NCBI GenBank assembly: GCA_001970955.1
Contig: MPUH01000782.1
Span: 1 to 35,124 of the forward strand
From: Stentor coeruleus
Taxonomy: Eukaryota > Ciliophora > Heterotrichea > Heterotrichida > Stentoridae
Direction: 5' to 3'
Length of the DNA stretch: 35,124 bases
The notes below the pieces were generated by a model. It searched no databases. It worked only from the letters and a program-made list of their open reading frames with translations, and was not told the DNA's origin. Positions 20,631-29,309 of this stretch are shown here, in pieces. The stretch's first letter is position 1; the number at the start of each line of letters is the position of its first letter. The position numbers were made by a program, and so were the translations under genes.

Positions 20631-21551
20631 TTAATCATCACTACAAATATTCAATGGTTTTTGAAGAAAACCACAATTATGAGGAGAACTTGGGGATTCC
20701 GGACTGTCATTATACCCAAGTAAAATTCCATGAAATCTAGACCTGGGATCAGTGGAATATTCTCGACCTTTTAAAATCTTAGCTGGAGCTTTGTATGAAT
20801 ATTGATCAGAATTTCCTGTACTTTGACGGTTTGTGCTGATTTTACTATCAAAAGCAAGTTTAAGTGGTTGAATATTAGAAGTTGAATGCGAAAAAAGTCG
20901 TTGTTGGAAATTTTTAACAAAATCACTAACTTCAATAGTATTTTGTGTAGGGTCAATAAACACCCAATTATAATCTTCATTACGACTTCGATTTTGTGAG
21001 TGTCTCATACTTGTATTAGAATGATTAGACATTTCTTCTAAGCATGATGTATGAGTTACAACGTTTCCACTATATTTTCTTGAATTTAATCTTAATCTTT
21101 CTGTAAATTGAAGAGGACTTCTATTTGATGATGCAGGTATAGCAAGAGATATATTTTTACCTAAAGATTTTGGAAATAAACGATTTTTTTCAGCTGGGGA
21201 TATGCTAAATGGAGAGAAGGACTTTTTAACGTTTTTATCCGTAGAAGGCTTTCTAGATAAGCTTTTATTGTTTGAGTTTGATTTATCTTGGGGTTTTGAC
21301 TTGAGTTTTGACTGTGTTTTGGAAAAGTAATTTGATAGCTTGGATTTTAAGCATTTTGGAGACTTTTGAGGACTTTTCCGAGGCCGTTCTTGAGAGTTGG
21401 TTATATTTGAAGATTTGTGCTTTAGAGTTTTTTTTTGGTTTGGTCTGAGGTCGTTAAAATTTGTCGTGTCTGAGATTTTTGATGATTCGTATATGCTTTT
21501 TTTGACCTTGCCTATGCGTCCTGATATAGAAATATTAGTTAATTTTTTCAT
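20631..21551 (-). CDS. Basic Ser-rich disordered protein, unknown
   Basis: The product has 306 residues. The N-terminal half is very rich in Ser, Lys, Asn and Pro with repeated SP and KSP sites (RKSPQKSPK, FSPFSISPAEK). These are candidate proline-directed kinase sites, and the region may bind microtubules or nucleic acid (inference). The second half holds a short conserved-looking segment (NWVFIDPTQNTIEVSDFVKN) and ends SPESPSSPHNCGFLQKPL. I see no catalytic motif or membrane segment. I do not recognise the family. Confidence 0.7.
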   Translation of the reverse strand: MKKLTNISISGRIGKVKKSIYESSKISDTTNFNDLRPNQKKTLKHKSSNITNSQERPRKSPQKSPKCLKSKLSNYFSKTQSKLKSKPQDKSNSNNKSLSRKPSTDKNVKKSFSPFSISPAEKNRLFPKSLGKNISLAIPASSNRSPLQFTERLRLNSRKYSGNVVTHTSCLEEMSNHSNTSMRHSQNRSRNEDYNWVFIDPTQNTIEVSDFVKNFQQRLFSHSTSNIQPLKLAFDSKISTNRQSTGNSDQYSYKAPAKILKGREYSTDPRSRFHGILLGYNDSPESPSSPHNCGFLQKPLNICSDD

Positions 21552-21753
21552 AATAGTTGTTTAATTTTTAAGTTAAAGTTTTGGGTTTATAGGAATTATG
21601 TGCTATTTATGAGAAATTTTCCTTTAGGTTTAGAATTTGCTGAGGTTTTGTATTTTTAATTGAATTGTTGAAGAGGGCTTAGTTAGATAGGAATTGAGTA
21701 AATAAATGTGTGATTATGTATATATAAATGCATGGATTTTAGATGAAAATAAG

Positions 21754-22192
21754 ATGTTTTATTGTCAAGGAGAAATAAGAATTTATACTCTAGAAAATAC
21801 AACAATATTAATATCGTGATGGATAATTATATAAATCCCAAGCCGAATTTATCGAAAGTTGGGTTTATTAGAGTAGTTCAAGAGGTGTATTTTTCGGTAC
21901 AAAAATTTTCAAGGCCAAACTCCAGAATACCAGGCTAATTATGTGTTTTGGTGAAGGTTTACGAATTTATAATAAATTTTCACTCCACAAGAATTAGAGA
22001 AACTTGCTGAAAGAGAAAAAAAACCTTTATAAAGTGAAAATTGTGGTAAATGACTTATTATCGTTTGCTATCGAAGAGACATCAAATAAAAATGATAGTC
22101 CTAGGAAGAAAATTATAATTGGCGGCAATTCAATAAATAAACCGAAAAATGAGCTTTCCAAAAACACTCAAAAAAGTGAAGTTTTAAAGTAA
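21754..22192 (+). pseudogene. Coding-like relic with stops and a frameshift, unknown
   Basis: One frame from the ATG at 21754 runs to about 22051 through several TAA, TAG and TGA codons. It includes protein-like pieces (FQGQTPEYQANYVFW and IFTPQELEKLAEREKK). After an A8 run (22016-22023) the frame shifts and stays open to 22192 (KVKIVVNDLLSFAIEETSN). I recognise no family. The number of stops equals what AT-rich sequence gives by chance, so the case rests on the look of the peptide alone. It may be a decayed gene like the uL29m relic. Confidence 0.35.
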
Positions 22193-22345
22193 AACTCTAG
22201 AAGCTCCATCTCAAACCTCTAATTTTCTATCAGTTGATAAGAAGTTTATAAAGAAAGCCCTTAATGCCTACAAAAAATTAATATTTAGTTATGAAAAATG
22301 TTTTTTGAAGTTGGTTTAAACAAAGTTAAAAGAAAGCATTAAATA

Positions 22346-22918
22346 TTATTCACGACTTCCGCGGAGCTCTGATATGCTTTGTGCGGAGTAGATTCTCGCA
22401 AGGACATTTGAACATGACCTACATCTATGAACGACCACATATTCTGCTGATCTCGGTTCAGTACAACACTTCATATTTCTAAAAATAGAAAACAGTGACC
22501 CAAGCCAGTTCTCACGTTTAATCTCATAGTTGACTATAGTAACTGTATCAATTTCGCAGTATTTGCAAAAAAGTCTGCTTGAAATCGCTAAGCTGGCTAA
22601 ATTATAGCTACTTCTTCCTGTGTATTTACTTGTTGGCATTGTCTCTTCGCCAAGTGGCTCATTTGGCTTTGAAGGCTGTAATGGAGGTTTTTGGCAAGAC
22701 ATGTCAGAAATATCAAATGATATTTCTTTCCCATTTCGCGGCATTTGAGCTAGGGCCCCTTTGTCTGAAGATATTTGGCTTGCCTGCAAAGAATAAGCTA
22801 AAGAGTCTTCAAGATTTTTAAAAAAAGTGTTATCTTCGAGGTTCGATTGTGATATCTCATCCTGAACTTTTTGCAAAAATGAAAGTGAGATCTCAATTGA
22901 TTCTAATTCGTCTGACAT
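22346..22918 (-). CDS. LITAF-like zinc-binding protein
   Basis: The product has 190 residues. The C-terminal third resembles the LITAF/SIMPLE domain. A first Cys pair CKYC (118-121) is followed by VTIVNYEI, then a middle segment (NWLGSLFSIFRNMKCC), then the second motif VVVHRCRSC (162-169) with the family's H-x-C-x2-C spacing. LITAF proteins sit on late endosomes and lysosomes through a membrane-embedded hairpin between the two zinc knuckles. Here that middle stretch is short and only partly hydrophobic, so membrane insertion is uncertain. The N-terminal 110 residues are acidic and disordered. An alternative is an unrelated zinc ribbon. No orthologue name is given. Confidence 0.6.
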   Translation of the reverse strand: MSDELESIEISLSFLQKVQDEISQSNLEDNTFFKNLEDSLAYSLQASQISSDKGALAQMPRNGKEISFDISDMSCQKPPLQPSKPNEPLGEETMPTSKYTGRSSYNLASLAISSRLFCKYCEIDTVTIVNYEIKRENWLGSLFSIFRNMKCCTEPRSAEYVVVHRCRSCSNVLARIYSAQSISELRGSRE

Positions 22919-23500
22919 TATTTTATTTTTATGGAATTAAAGTTTAAAAGAGATGAAGATTTTATGGTTAAGAAGTTATTTAAGAGATTTGATGTTTAGA
23001 ATATTAGAATTATGTCTATGAGAGATTTTAAATATGAGTAAATATTATATCTTATTGTTAATTGCTTATGGATGAAGGCTTTGTAGTAGATTATGTTAAA
23101 AATTGTTCTTTTGGAGAAGGGTTATTTTTTTTTGTTTTAGTTATAGGAGGATAACAAATTAACGCTGAAGAAAAATTAAATACCAGTAATTTGAATTAAG
23201 ATTAGGATTATTAGCTGTATAGGGAAATAACTTTGATTTTGCACAATAATTTAGAATATTTCCTAATACTTTATGATTTATTGTATATTTTGATATGCTA
23301 AACTTTTTGAAATCTTAAAAATTATCCTAATCCGATAATACTCAAAAAAAGCCTTAAGAAAATTTAAATCATATCCACATTTACCCAATATCCAATCATC
23401 TCACCTAAAAATCCTCAATCTCAATTATCATCAAAAAACCAAATAATATTTTCCATATTATCCTCTATTTTCTCTTTTATTCTCTCATTATAATTTCGTA
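22919..23500. other. Divergent spacer, with a weak coding-like stretch
   Basis: It is G-rich on + up to about 23200, then C-rich to the next gene. From the ATG at 23068 there are 28 open codons (MDEGFVVDYVKNCSFGEG...), then five TAA/TAG codons and no TGA until 23308. This reads like protein only if TAA and TAG are Gln or are mutated Gln codons. I do not call it a gene. Confidence 0.45.
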
Positions 23501-24559
23501 ATGAAATTCGAGAACAGGAAAATCCTCACTCCAGGTACAAACTAACTAGACAATAAAGTATATGATCTTGACGATATTCTCGGCATGAACTTTAAAATCT
23601 CATTCGAAAGCAAAAGTTCCCTAACATTCTCTATAAAAAAATCCATAAAAGATAATCCAACCCTCATCCGTTACTTAGGGGCTTTTTTACTAAAAATGCT
23701 TCTTTCAGCTTTAGTTGTTGTCTTAGTGGCTAATTTTTCTGTGCTTATTGCGATAATCTTATCACTAATATCATTGAAAATTATAATCCCAAAATACTGG
23801 AAAAAGTATAAACAATTGCATTCTGAAGGGGTTTTAACATATGAAATTGAAGATGTTGTTGAGTTTGTGGCTTTTGAGAAACAAATTTATCAAGATGAAA
23901 GAGGAAAAAGGCTTATACATCACAATTTCGTCCTTGGACAAAACATGGAAGAGTTATTTTATGTGTTTTTACCTCCAGTGCTTTATAATAGTGATAATTT
24001 CCGTTTTTATATAAGGTATTTTACTCAAGTAATTTACCCAATATTCGTGATTATCCTTCCACTTTGTATTGGAATTACTGTGATGTTTGCTAAAAATACA
24101 AAGATTATTTTTAAAGCTTTGAGAAAAGATAAGTTTGTAAGGATCATCTTGTTTTTAGCTGATGAAAGCGCGGAGTTTATAGAGGATCAGGCTAATGATT
24201 ATAAACTCACAAGAATAATTTGGAATTTTTTTGATGAAAAATTTGACCAATTGGGGGATTTGATTGAAATGATTTTTAAGTGGCTTAGAATGGAAGTACT
24301 TTTGGTTTTCATGCAGATTGAATACTTTAATCATTGCTATATTTCTGTGTGGAAGACTATAGTTAAAACATTTAAGTTCTGGGGGAATTTCTTGAGAAAG
24401 CATGGTCTTGGGTGGCTTATTTCACCTATTGAAAAAGGAGTTAAAACTATTAAGAATACTGTCAATATTAAAGAGATTAAAGAAGCTTATGAAAAAACCG
24501 AAGAGCTTAAAGAGCAAGTGGAGCAAATTGAAGAGAGTTCTAAAAAGAAAAACAATTAG
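23501..24559 (+). CDS. Multi-pass membrane protein, unknown
   Basis: Two exons (23501-23534 and 23550-24559) give 347 residues. The first exon encodes MKFENRKILTP and joins to DNKVYDLDDILG after removal of a 15-nt intron. Without splicing the only start is an internal Met. Hydrophobic segments lie at about 58-95 (FLLKMLLSALVVVLVANF and IAIILSLISLKI) and 163-190 (YPIFVIILPLCIGITVMF). An amphipathic helix-rich region follows, and a charged coiled coil (EKTEELKEQVEQIEESSKKK) forms the C-terminus. It probably spans an internal membrane or the plasma membrane with the coiled coil in the cytosol (inference). No transporter or enzyme signature is visible and I recognise no family. Confidence 0.8.
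23535..23549 (+). other. 15-nt intron of the membrane-protein gene
   Basis: gtacaaactaactag, phase 1. It contains TAA and TAG in two frames. Splicing links an upstream ATG in frame with the long exon. Confidence 0.8.
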
Positions 24560-24726
24560 CTTAGTGATTAAAGGAATAAAGTATAAGTTAGATATAATAT
24601 TTTGTATTGTATATTAAATGGTTAATAATATTAAATAGAGCTTAAATGAAAATTAAATATACTGTTAAACCTTATTAAGTCCTTCTAATACCTCATCCAT
24701 TTATAATATCAAAAACAGTTAGCAAA

Positions 24727-25200
24727 ATGAATGCTCTTGAACAAAAGATCAAAAATTATGGAACATCCAAAAGCCCAAAGTCCACTTTTCAAGCTTCACG
24801 GTCTTTGAACCCAGACTTTCCACATGTCAGTAAGTTTGAAGATGTGACAAGATACAACAGCGCAAATCATAATGTTTATTTTTATAAAGACTATCCTAAT
24901 AGACAAGGAACTCCAATCAAAGCTGAACGTAAGCCAACACCTCAAGGATATAGAAGAAGTGTAAGTCCTAAACAACAGCATATAATGCAATTAATTGATA
25001 ATGGAGGTGGACTAAACAATGAAGTTAAGCAGAAAATATTACAGACTGCTTTAGAAGCACAATTGAGAACTGATGTCAGCCCACCTCAAGTCAAGAGAGT
25101 CGCTCCTGGACCTGCTGGATTTACTATGAATGATTTCCACAAACGTGAAACAAATGCTGGATATGCTAGAAATGGCTCTGGAGGGTTTTATACTAGATAG
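24727..25200 (+). CDS. Small basic protein, unknown
   Basis: The product has 157 residues. It is rich in Gln, Asn, Pro, Lys and Arg and mostly without predicted globular structure. Phrases include KSPKSTFQASRSLNPDFPHV, RYNSANHNVYFYKDYPNRQG and a Gly/Arg-rich end (NAGYARNGSGGFYTR). A short helix (NNEVKQKILQTALEAQL) lies in the middle. The composition suits a structural or microtubule-binding accessory protein, but that is a guess. It converges with the DI(E/D)G-repeat gene with 47 nt between the stops. I recognise no family. Confidence 0.7.
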   Translation: MNALEQKIKNYGTSKSPKSTFQASRSLNPDFPHVSKFEDVTRYNSANHNVYFYKDYPNRQGTPIKAERKPTPQGYRRSVSPKQQHIMQLIDNGGGLNNEVKQKILQTALEAQLRTDVSPPQVKRVAPGPAGFTMNDFHKRETNAGYARNGSGGFYTR

Positions 25201-25247
25201 TTTATTAGATAAATTTGTCTAGTTATTTCTCATAATTTATGTAATTA

Positions 25248-26726
25248 TCATGCTGGCTTACCAATCTCAGACCTTGATAATGAAAACCTATAATTACTAC
25301 TCGAAGAACATGGTCTACTATTTCCATTCGAACTCACTCCACAAAAATTCTTTAAATTCTGATTAAATTGTGCAGCATCAGCAATCGGCACCTCTTTTCT
25401 ACTCCTATGTATTGTATTAGGATTAGTAACACTAATAAACTTATCAGTAAGTTTTGCTGTTGGGTTCGCAAAAAATCTTTCCGCATTTTTATTTAGCTGT
25501 TCTTGCATTTCTGCAGGAGGAAGTGCTTCATTGTAAAATTTGTAAATATTTCTTTGAAAATCCTGGCTGTTTAAGTTTTTAGCAGTTGCTGGCTTTGATG
25601 TTGATGGCCTGGATGGTTGAAGACTATTGTTTCTAGAAATAGCCGGGGTGACTCCCCAAAACCGTGAATTGTTTTTAATTTGTTCATCAGGAACTTTATC
25701 AATTTCTTTATGGATTTTTTTTTCTGGTGGTGTTTCGTTTGGGTCTTCAGTAGTCCAAGCGTATTTCGGTTGTAGCGGATTCGTGACTCTTTTTGTGACA
25801 ATGCCTTTTTTATGTGAACTGGCGTTGGTTCCTTCAATATCGCTGGCATCAACAATTTTCTTTACATAATTCCTTTCTTTATTAGCGAATTGCCCCATTC
25901 CAACTGTATTTGGTCTTGAACCTTCAATATCAGCACAGTCAATATTCCGCTTATGTGGAGGAATTCCTATTCTTATTATTGGTTTTGATTTAGACCCTTC
26001 AATTTTCCCATGAGTAGCTAAATTACCATCTAAATCCCTACCAACATATTCAGGCTCAAGGGGGTTAGTAAATCTTCTTGACATAAAAGGAACACCGTTG
26101 ATGTCTTTTGGATCCATCAAATCAGGTTTCGTAAGTTGCCGTTCAGGTTTCGCTTTAGCTCCTTCAATATCTTTCACTGTTATTTGGTCTCTAGTTTGCC
26201 ATTTATGATACTTTTCAGGTCTAGACCCTTCAATATCATCTGAAGGTATAGAGTCTCTTATAAATTTAGGTGGAGTAACTGGTCTTGTTTCAAAAGAAGG
26301 AAGCTTATAATTGGGGTTTAAAGGATTAGTAATTCGGTTTGTCATAAATTTTGCTAAGTGAGGCTTTGATCCTTCTATATCGTTTATGTCCAAATTGAAA
26401 TTTGGCTTGGTTAAAGATGGATGTAGTTGTCTTGGACAAGCTTTGTCAATATCTGATGTAAAATTTGTAAACTCTGGTTTGTTGATACATTGATAGCCTC
26501 TTAGTAACGGCTTAGCTCCATCTATATCTCCGGTTTGTAAGGAAGTCANGGCTTTGTCAATATCTGATGTAAAATTTGTAAACTCTGGTTTGTTTATACA
26601 TTGATAGCCTCTTAGTAACGGCTTAGCTCCATCTATATCTCCGGTTTGTAAGGAAGTCATTTCACGTTGTTTGAAAATCTTGTGCTTAGAAGGTGCATCT
26701 TCTGATGTTATTGTTGATAAGGACAT
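25248..26726 (-). CDS. DI(E/D)G-motif repeat protein, possible cytoskeletal or ciliary component
   Basis: The assembled frame has 492 residues, or 455 after collapsing the N-joined duplication. The protein carries about eight spaced copies of a short motif: GDIDGAKP, NDIEGSKP, DDIEGSRP, KDIEGAKA, KDINGVPF, GKIEGSKS, ADIEGSRP, SDIEGTNA. Between some of them are three copies of a second motif: TNPLNPNY, TNPLEPEY, TNPLQPKY. Spacing is irregular (about 30-60 residues) and the linkers are Pro- and Lys-rich, so the chain is probably extended. A helical C-terminal part (FQRNIYKFYNEALPPAEMQE) is followed by a Ser-rich tail. Regular short motifs on an extended chain suggest repeated binding to a filament or microtubule lattice (inference). 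I cannot name a family with certainty. Confidence 0.8.
   Translation of the reverse strand: MSLSTITSEDAPSKHKIFKQREMTSLQTGDIDGAKPLLRGYQCINKPEFTNFTSDIDKAXTSLQTGDIDGAKPLLRGYQCINKPEFTNFTSDIDKACPRQLHPSLTKPNFNLDINDIEGSKPHLAKFMTNRITNPLNPNYKLPSFETRPVTPPKFIRDSIPSDDIEGSRPEKYHKWQTRDQITVKDIEGAKAKPERQLTKPDLMDPKDINGVPFMSRRFTNPLEPEYVGRDLDGNLATHGKIEGSKSKPIIRIGIPPHKRNIDCADIEGSRPNTVGMGQFANKERNYVKKIVDASDIEGTNASSHKKGIVTKRVTNPLQPKYAWTTEDPNETPPEKKIHKEIDKVPDEQIKNNSRFWGVTPAISRNNSLQPSRPSTSKPATAKNLNSQDFQRNIYKFYNEALPPAEMQEQLNKNAERFFANPTAKLTDKFISVTNPNTIHRSRKEVPIADAAQFNQNLKNFCGVSSNGNSRPCSSSSNYRFSLSRSEIGKPA
26440..26659. repeat. N-joined 109-bp direct duplication, probable assembly artefact
   Basis: Bases 26440-26548 and 26551-26659 match with one mismatch (gttgatac against gtttatac) around the N at 26549. 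The offset of 111 bases keeps the frame and adds 37 codons, including one extra DIDG motif. Confidence 0.85.
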
Positions 26727-27599
26727 AAGGTCATCTAATTAGAATTTACTTCTTTTGGGGAAGGCATGCATGTTTGGCCACAGCATTTAAATGTTATATG
26801 GAATAAAATTCCTTTTTAGCCAAATGATGGAAAATCAGTATTTGAAGATGTTTGGAATAAGCCTGGATAAGAGAAAATTTAAGGGGAAATTAAGAATTTT
26901 GGTAGGTAGGATTGAAATGGATTTGATTTTATAGTGATAAGTTGATTGGATTTAATGAGTAGAGATCGCTATTAGGATGATTTAAAAGGGTTTTTTTTTA
27001 GATTTTATTTGATTTTTAGGAAATTATAGTTTATTTTGCTGTATGTTGAGAATTTTTTTTAGAATAAAATCTTTTATATGCCTGTTTAGTTAAAAAATAA
27101 GTTAATGGATAGAGCTTTTGTAATATTACAGTAAGATTTACATTTTGTATTAACTTTTATTAGTGTTAATAGTACCAAAGTAATTCATAAAACTTATTAA
27201 ATCCAAGAGTTTTTTTCTGTTTTTTAAAAATACTTATCCAAATCACATAGGCTTGATAATAGTTTTTTTTAATCTTCTATGATCTTACGCTTATTTTAGC
27301 TATTTTTCCTTAATATTAAATATCAATAGATTTATAATTTGAAAAACATTTAATCATGTTCTAATAAATTTCAGGAGAATCGTAAATTATAAATATAATT
27401 ATAAGTAAATGCTGAAAATTTATTTATAGGAAATTTAATAAGTACTTCATAGACTGAAATACTCTTATTAATACAAATTTATTATTCGAAATCAAGAATA
27501 AAATTCCATAATCTAAACAGCCCAATATTCATCTAATCAAAAAACCTAAACTAAAGAATGCCAGATTTAATAATAATCTATCAATAAACAAAATAGAAA
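26727..27599. other. Divergent spacer with a coding-like stretch
   Basis: It is G-rich on + to about 27150 and C-rich from about 27450, fitting two divergent gene starts. From 26763 to 26990 one + frame reads as protein-like pieces (HVWPQHLNVIWNKIPF, PNDGKSVFEDVWNKPG, NGFDFIVIS) separated by TAG, TAA and TGA codons, with no frameshift over 76 codons. It may be a decayed gene. I recognise no family, and the stop density equals chance. Confidence 0.4.
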
Positions 27600-28709
27600 A
27601 TGGGAACAACCTGTTCATGCTTTCGCGAACACCAAAACGATGAGATAATAATAAACAAAGAAGCCTGCTTTTTAAAATCACAAGAAAAGCAAGATCTAAT
27701 AGTAGATATTAACCCAATAACAGAGCAAACAAATGATGCTTATTTGGCAAGCATCATGAAAATTCAAAGCATCCTTCGAGGGTACTTAGACCGTAAAAAA
27801 GTTAAAACTGACTTAGGTTTTATCAATCCTCAAAAACCTATAATATCATCTGTTCCACAATGTAGAGACTCATTAAAAGAAATCCAAGGAGACTTTCCCT
27901 TTTACCAAAATCCAACAGTGCAGTCAGTCAAGCAAAAAATTGGAATGTTTAGTTATTCAAGTCCTTTAAATGATAATATCCCTGTTCATGGACGAGGTCC
28001 AATTAAACTAGAAAATGAAGCTGTTTATTTAGGTGAGTGGAACTCAAAACTTGAACGTCATGGCCAAGGAAGTCAGAACTGGATTGATGGAAGTTTATAT
28101 GAGGGTTACTGGCAAAATGATAGGGCAAATGGCAAAGGTCGTTTACTTCATGCGGATGGAGATGTTTATGAAGGTGATTGGAAAGATGATAAAGCTTGTG
28201 GTTTTGGTAAATATGTTCATATGGATTCATCAAAATATGAAGGTCAATGGTATGATGATAAACAACATGGACATGGTATAGAGACTTGGCCAGATGGGGC
28301 ATGTTATGAAGGAAGTTATCTTGGTGGACGTAAACATGGTAAAGGAAAATTCCTTTGGGCTGATAAAAGTAGTTATGAAGGGGAATTTAAAGATAACAAT
28401 ATTCACGGATATGGGATGTATCGTTGGGGAGATGGAAGAGTATATGAAGGTCAATGGAAAGAAAACAAAATGGATGGTAAAGGGAAATTTGTGTGGAGTG
28501 ATGGAAGATCTTATGAAGGAGATTATATTGATGATAAAAAACAAGGATATGGGATTTTCAAATGGCCTGATGGAAGGATGTATGAAGGACAGTGGCTTGA
28601 TGGTAAACAGCATGGAAGTGGCATTTTTATAAATGCATCAGGGGTTGTTGTCCATGGAGAGTGGAGGGAGGGCAAATCAATAAACTCACATGTTGTTAGC
28701 AATAGGTAG
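27600..28709 (+). CDS. Acylated IQ-motif and MORN-repeat protein
   Basis: The product has 369 residues. The N-terminus MGTTCSCF fits N-myristoylation at Gly2 with palmitoylation of Cys5 and Cys7, which predicts stable membrane attachment. An IQ motif (about 54-65, KIQSILRGYLDR) could bind calmodulin or a centrin. Residues 143 to about 356 are ten MORN repeats of 23 residues, each with the YEGxW / GxGxxxWxDG pattern (YEGDW, YEGQW, YEGEF, VHGEW). MORN repeats form an extended beta-blade that binds lipids or proteins; in protists such proteins often sit at the cortex or basal bodies. No kinase or other catalytic domain follows, so this is a scaffold. The TAG stop overlaps a 15-nt GTT...TAG string, but that string lacks the GTA start and the A at position 10 of the other introns. 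Confidence 0.93.
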   Translation: MGTTCSCFREHQNDEIIINKEACFLKSQEKQDLIVDINPITEQTNDAYLASIMKIQSILRGYLDRKKVKTDLGFINPQKPIISSVPQCRDSLKEIQGDFPFYQNPTVQSVKQKIGMFSYSSPLNDNIPVHGRGPIKLENEAVYLGEWNSKLERHGQGSQNWIDGSLYEGYWQNDRANGKGRLLHADGDVYEGDWKDDKACGFGKYVHMDSSKYEGQWYDDKQHGHGIETWPDGACYEGSYLGGRKHGKGKFLWADKSSYEGEFKDNNIHGYGMYRWGDGRVYEGQWKENKMDGKGKFVWSDGRSYEGDYIDDKKQGYGIFKWPDGRMYEGQWLDGKQHGSGIFINASGVVVHGEWREGKSINSHVVSNR

Positions 28710-29309
28710 GTCCATTATTTGAAGTAATAGTTAATTTTATGGAGTACTTTTCAATGAAACTTATATGTGATGGATATAGACAAAGATATAAATGAAGTAT
28801 ATGTTTTATTAGAAAGTTAGTAGGAAAATCGAAATTAGCGTATACTAAGCTATATTCTCTTGATTGAAATCATTTAAGTTTAAGAGATAGTCACAAACGG
28901 ATCAGAAAATTATTATTGACGTTTTTATTAAGTAAGTGTTACAATAGAAAACACTTATTTTCTAAGCCTTTTAGGCATCAGAATTTTAATTTTAATAAAC
29001 TAGGATAATAGCCAGTTTAAAATTTATAAGCTTTCTACTAAAAATATTTTTTAAACCTTCCACATAAAATCCTTATAAAATTTACTTTTATTTAGCAAAA
29101 AAGCCTTCATTAGTTAATATATTTCCCCAACTCAATTAAATCCTCTTCTCATATAAACCCAAAAACCTAAACCGAGTTTATTCTTAGCAACCTAATAAAA
29201 CTCCAAAAATTTTATCATAAAAAATTCTTCAAACCCAATATTCATCATAAATCTCAATCTCTCCTTCACAAAGCTAACAAAAAATAGTATGATCTCAATC
29301 ATCCATGAT
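28710..29309. other. Convergent spacer, unusually long
   Basis: This 600-base gap separates two gene 3' ends, while the other four convergent gaps are 9-47 nt. It is G-rich on + at first and clearly C-rich from about 29040. A + frame from the ATG at 28770 is open for 16 codons and then meets several TAA/TAG codons. I see no supportable gene. Confidence 0.5.

Noticed and set aside
28695..28709. A 15-nt GTT...TAG string at the end of the MORN gene that could be an intron.
   Set aside because: It lacks the GTA start shared by the seven supported introns, position 10 is G-context rather than the usual branch A, and splicing it would only swap a few terminal residues.
28770..29000. A + strand frame beginning MDIDKDINEVYVLLES followed by several TAA/TAG codons.
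   Set aside because: The stop density equals chance, no homology is recognised and no start context supports it.
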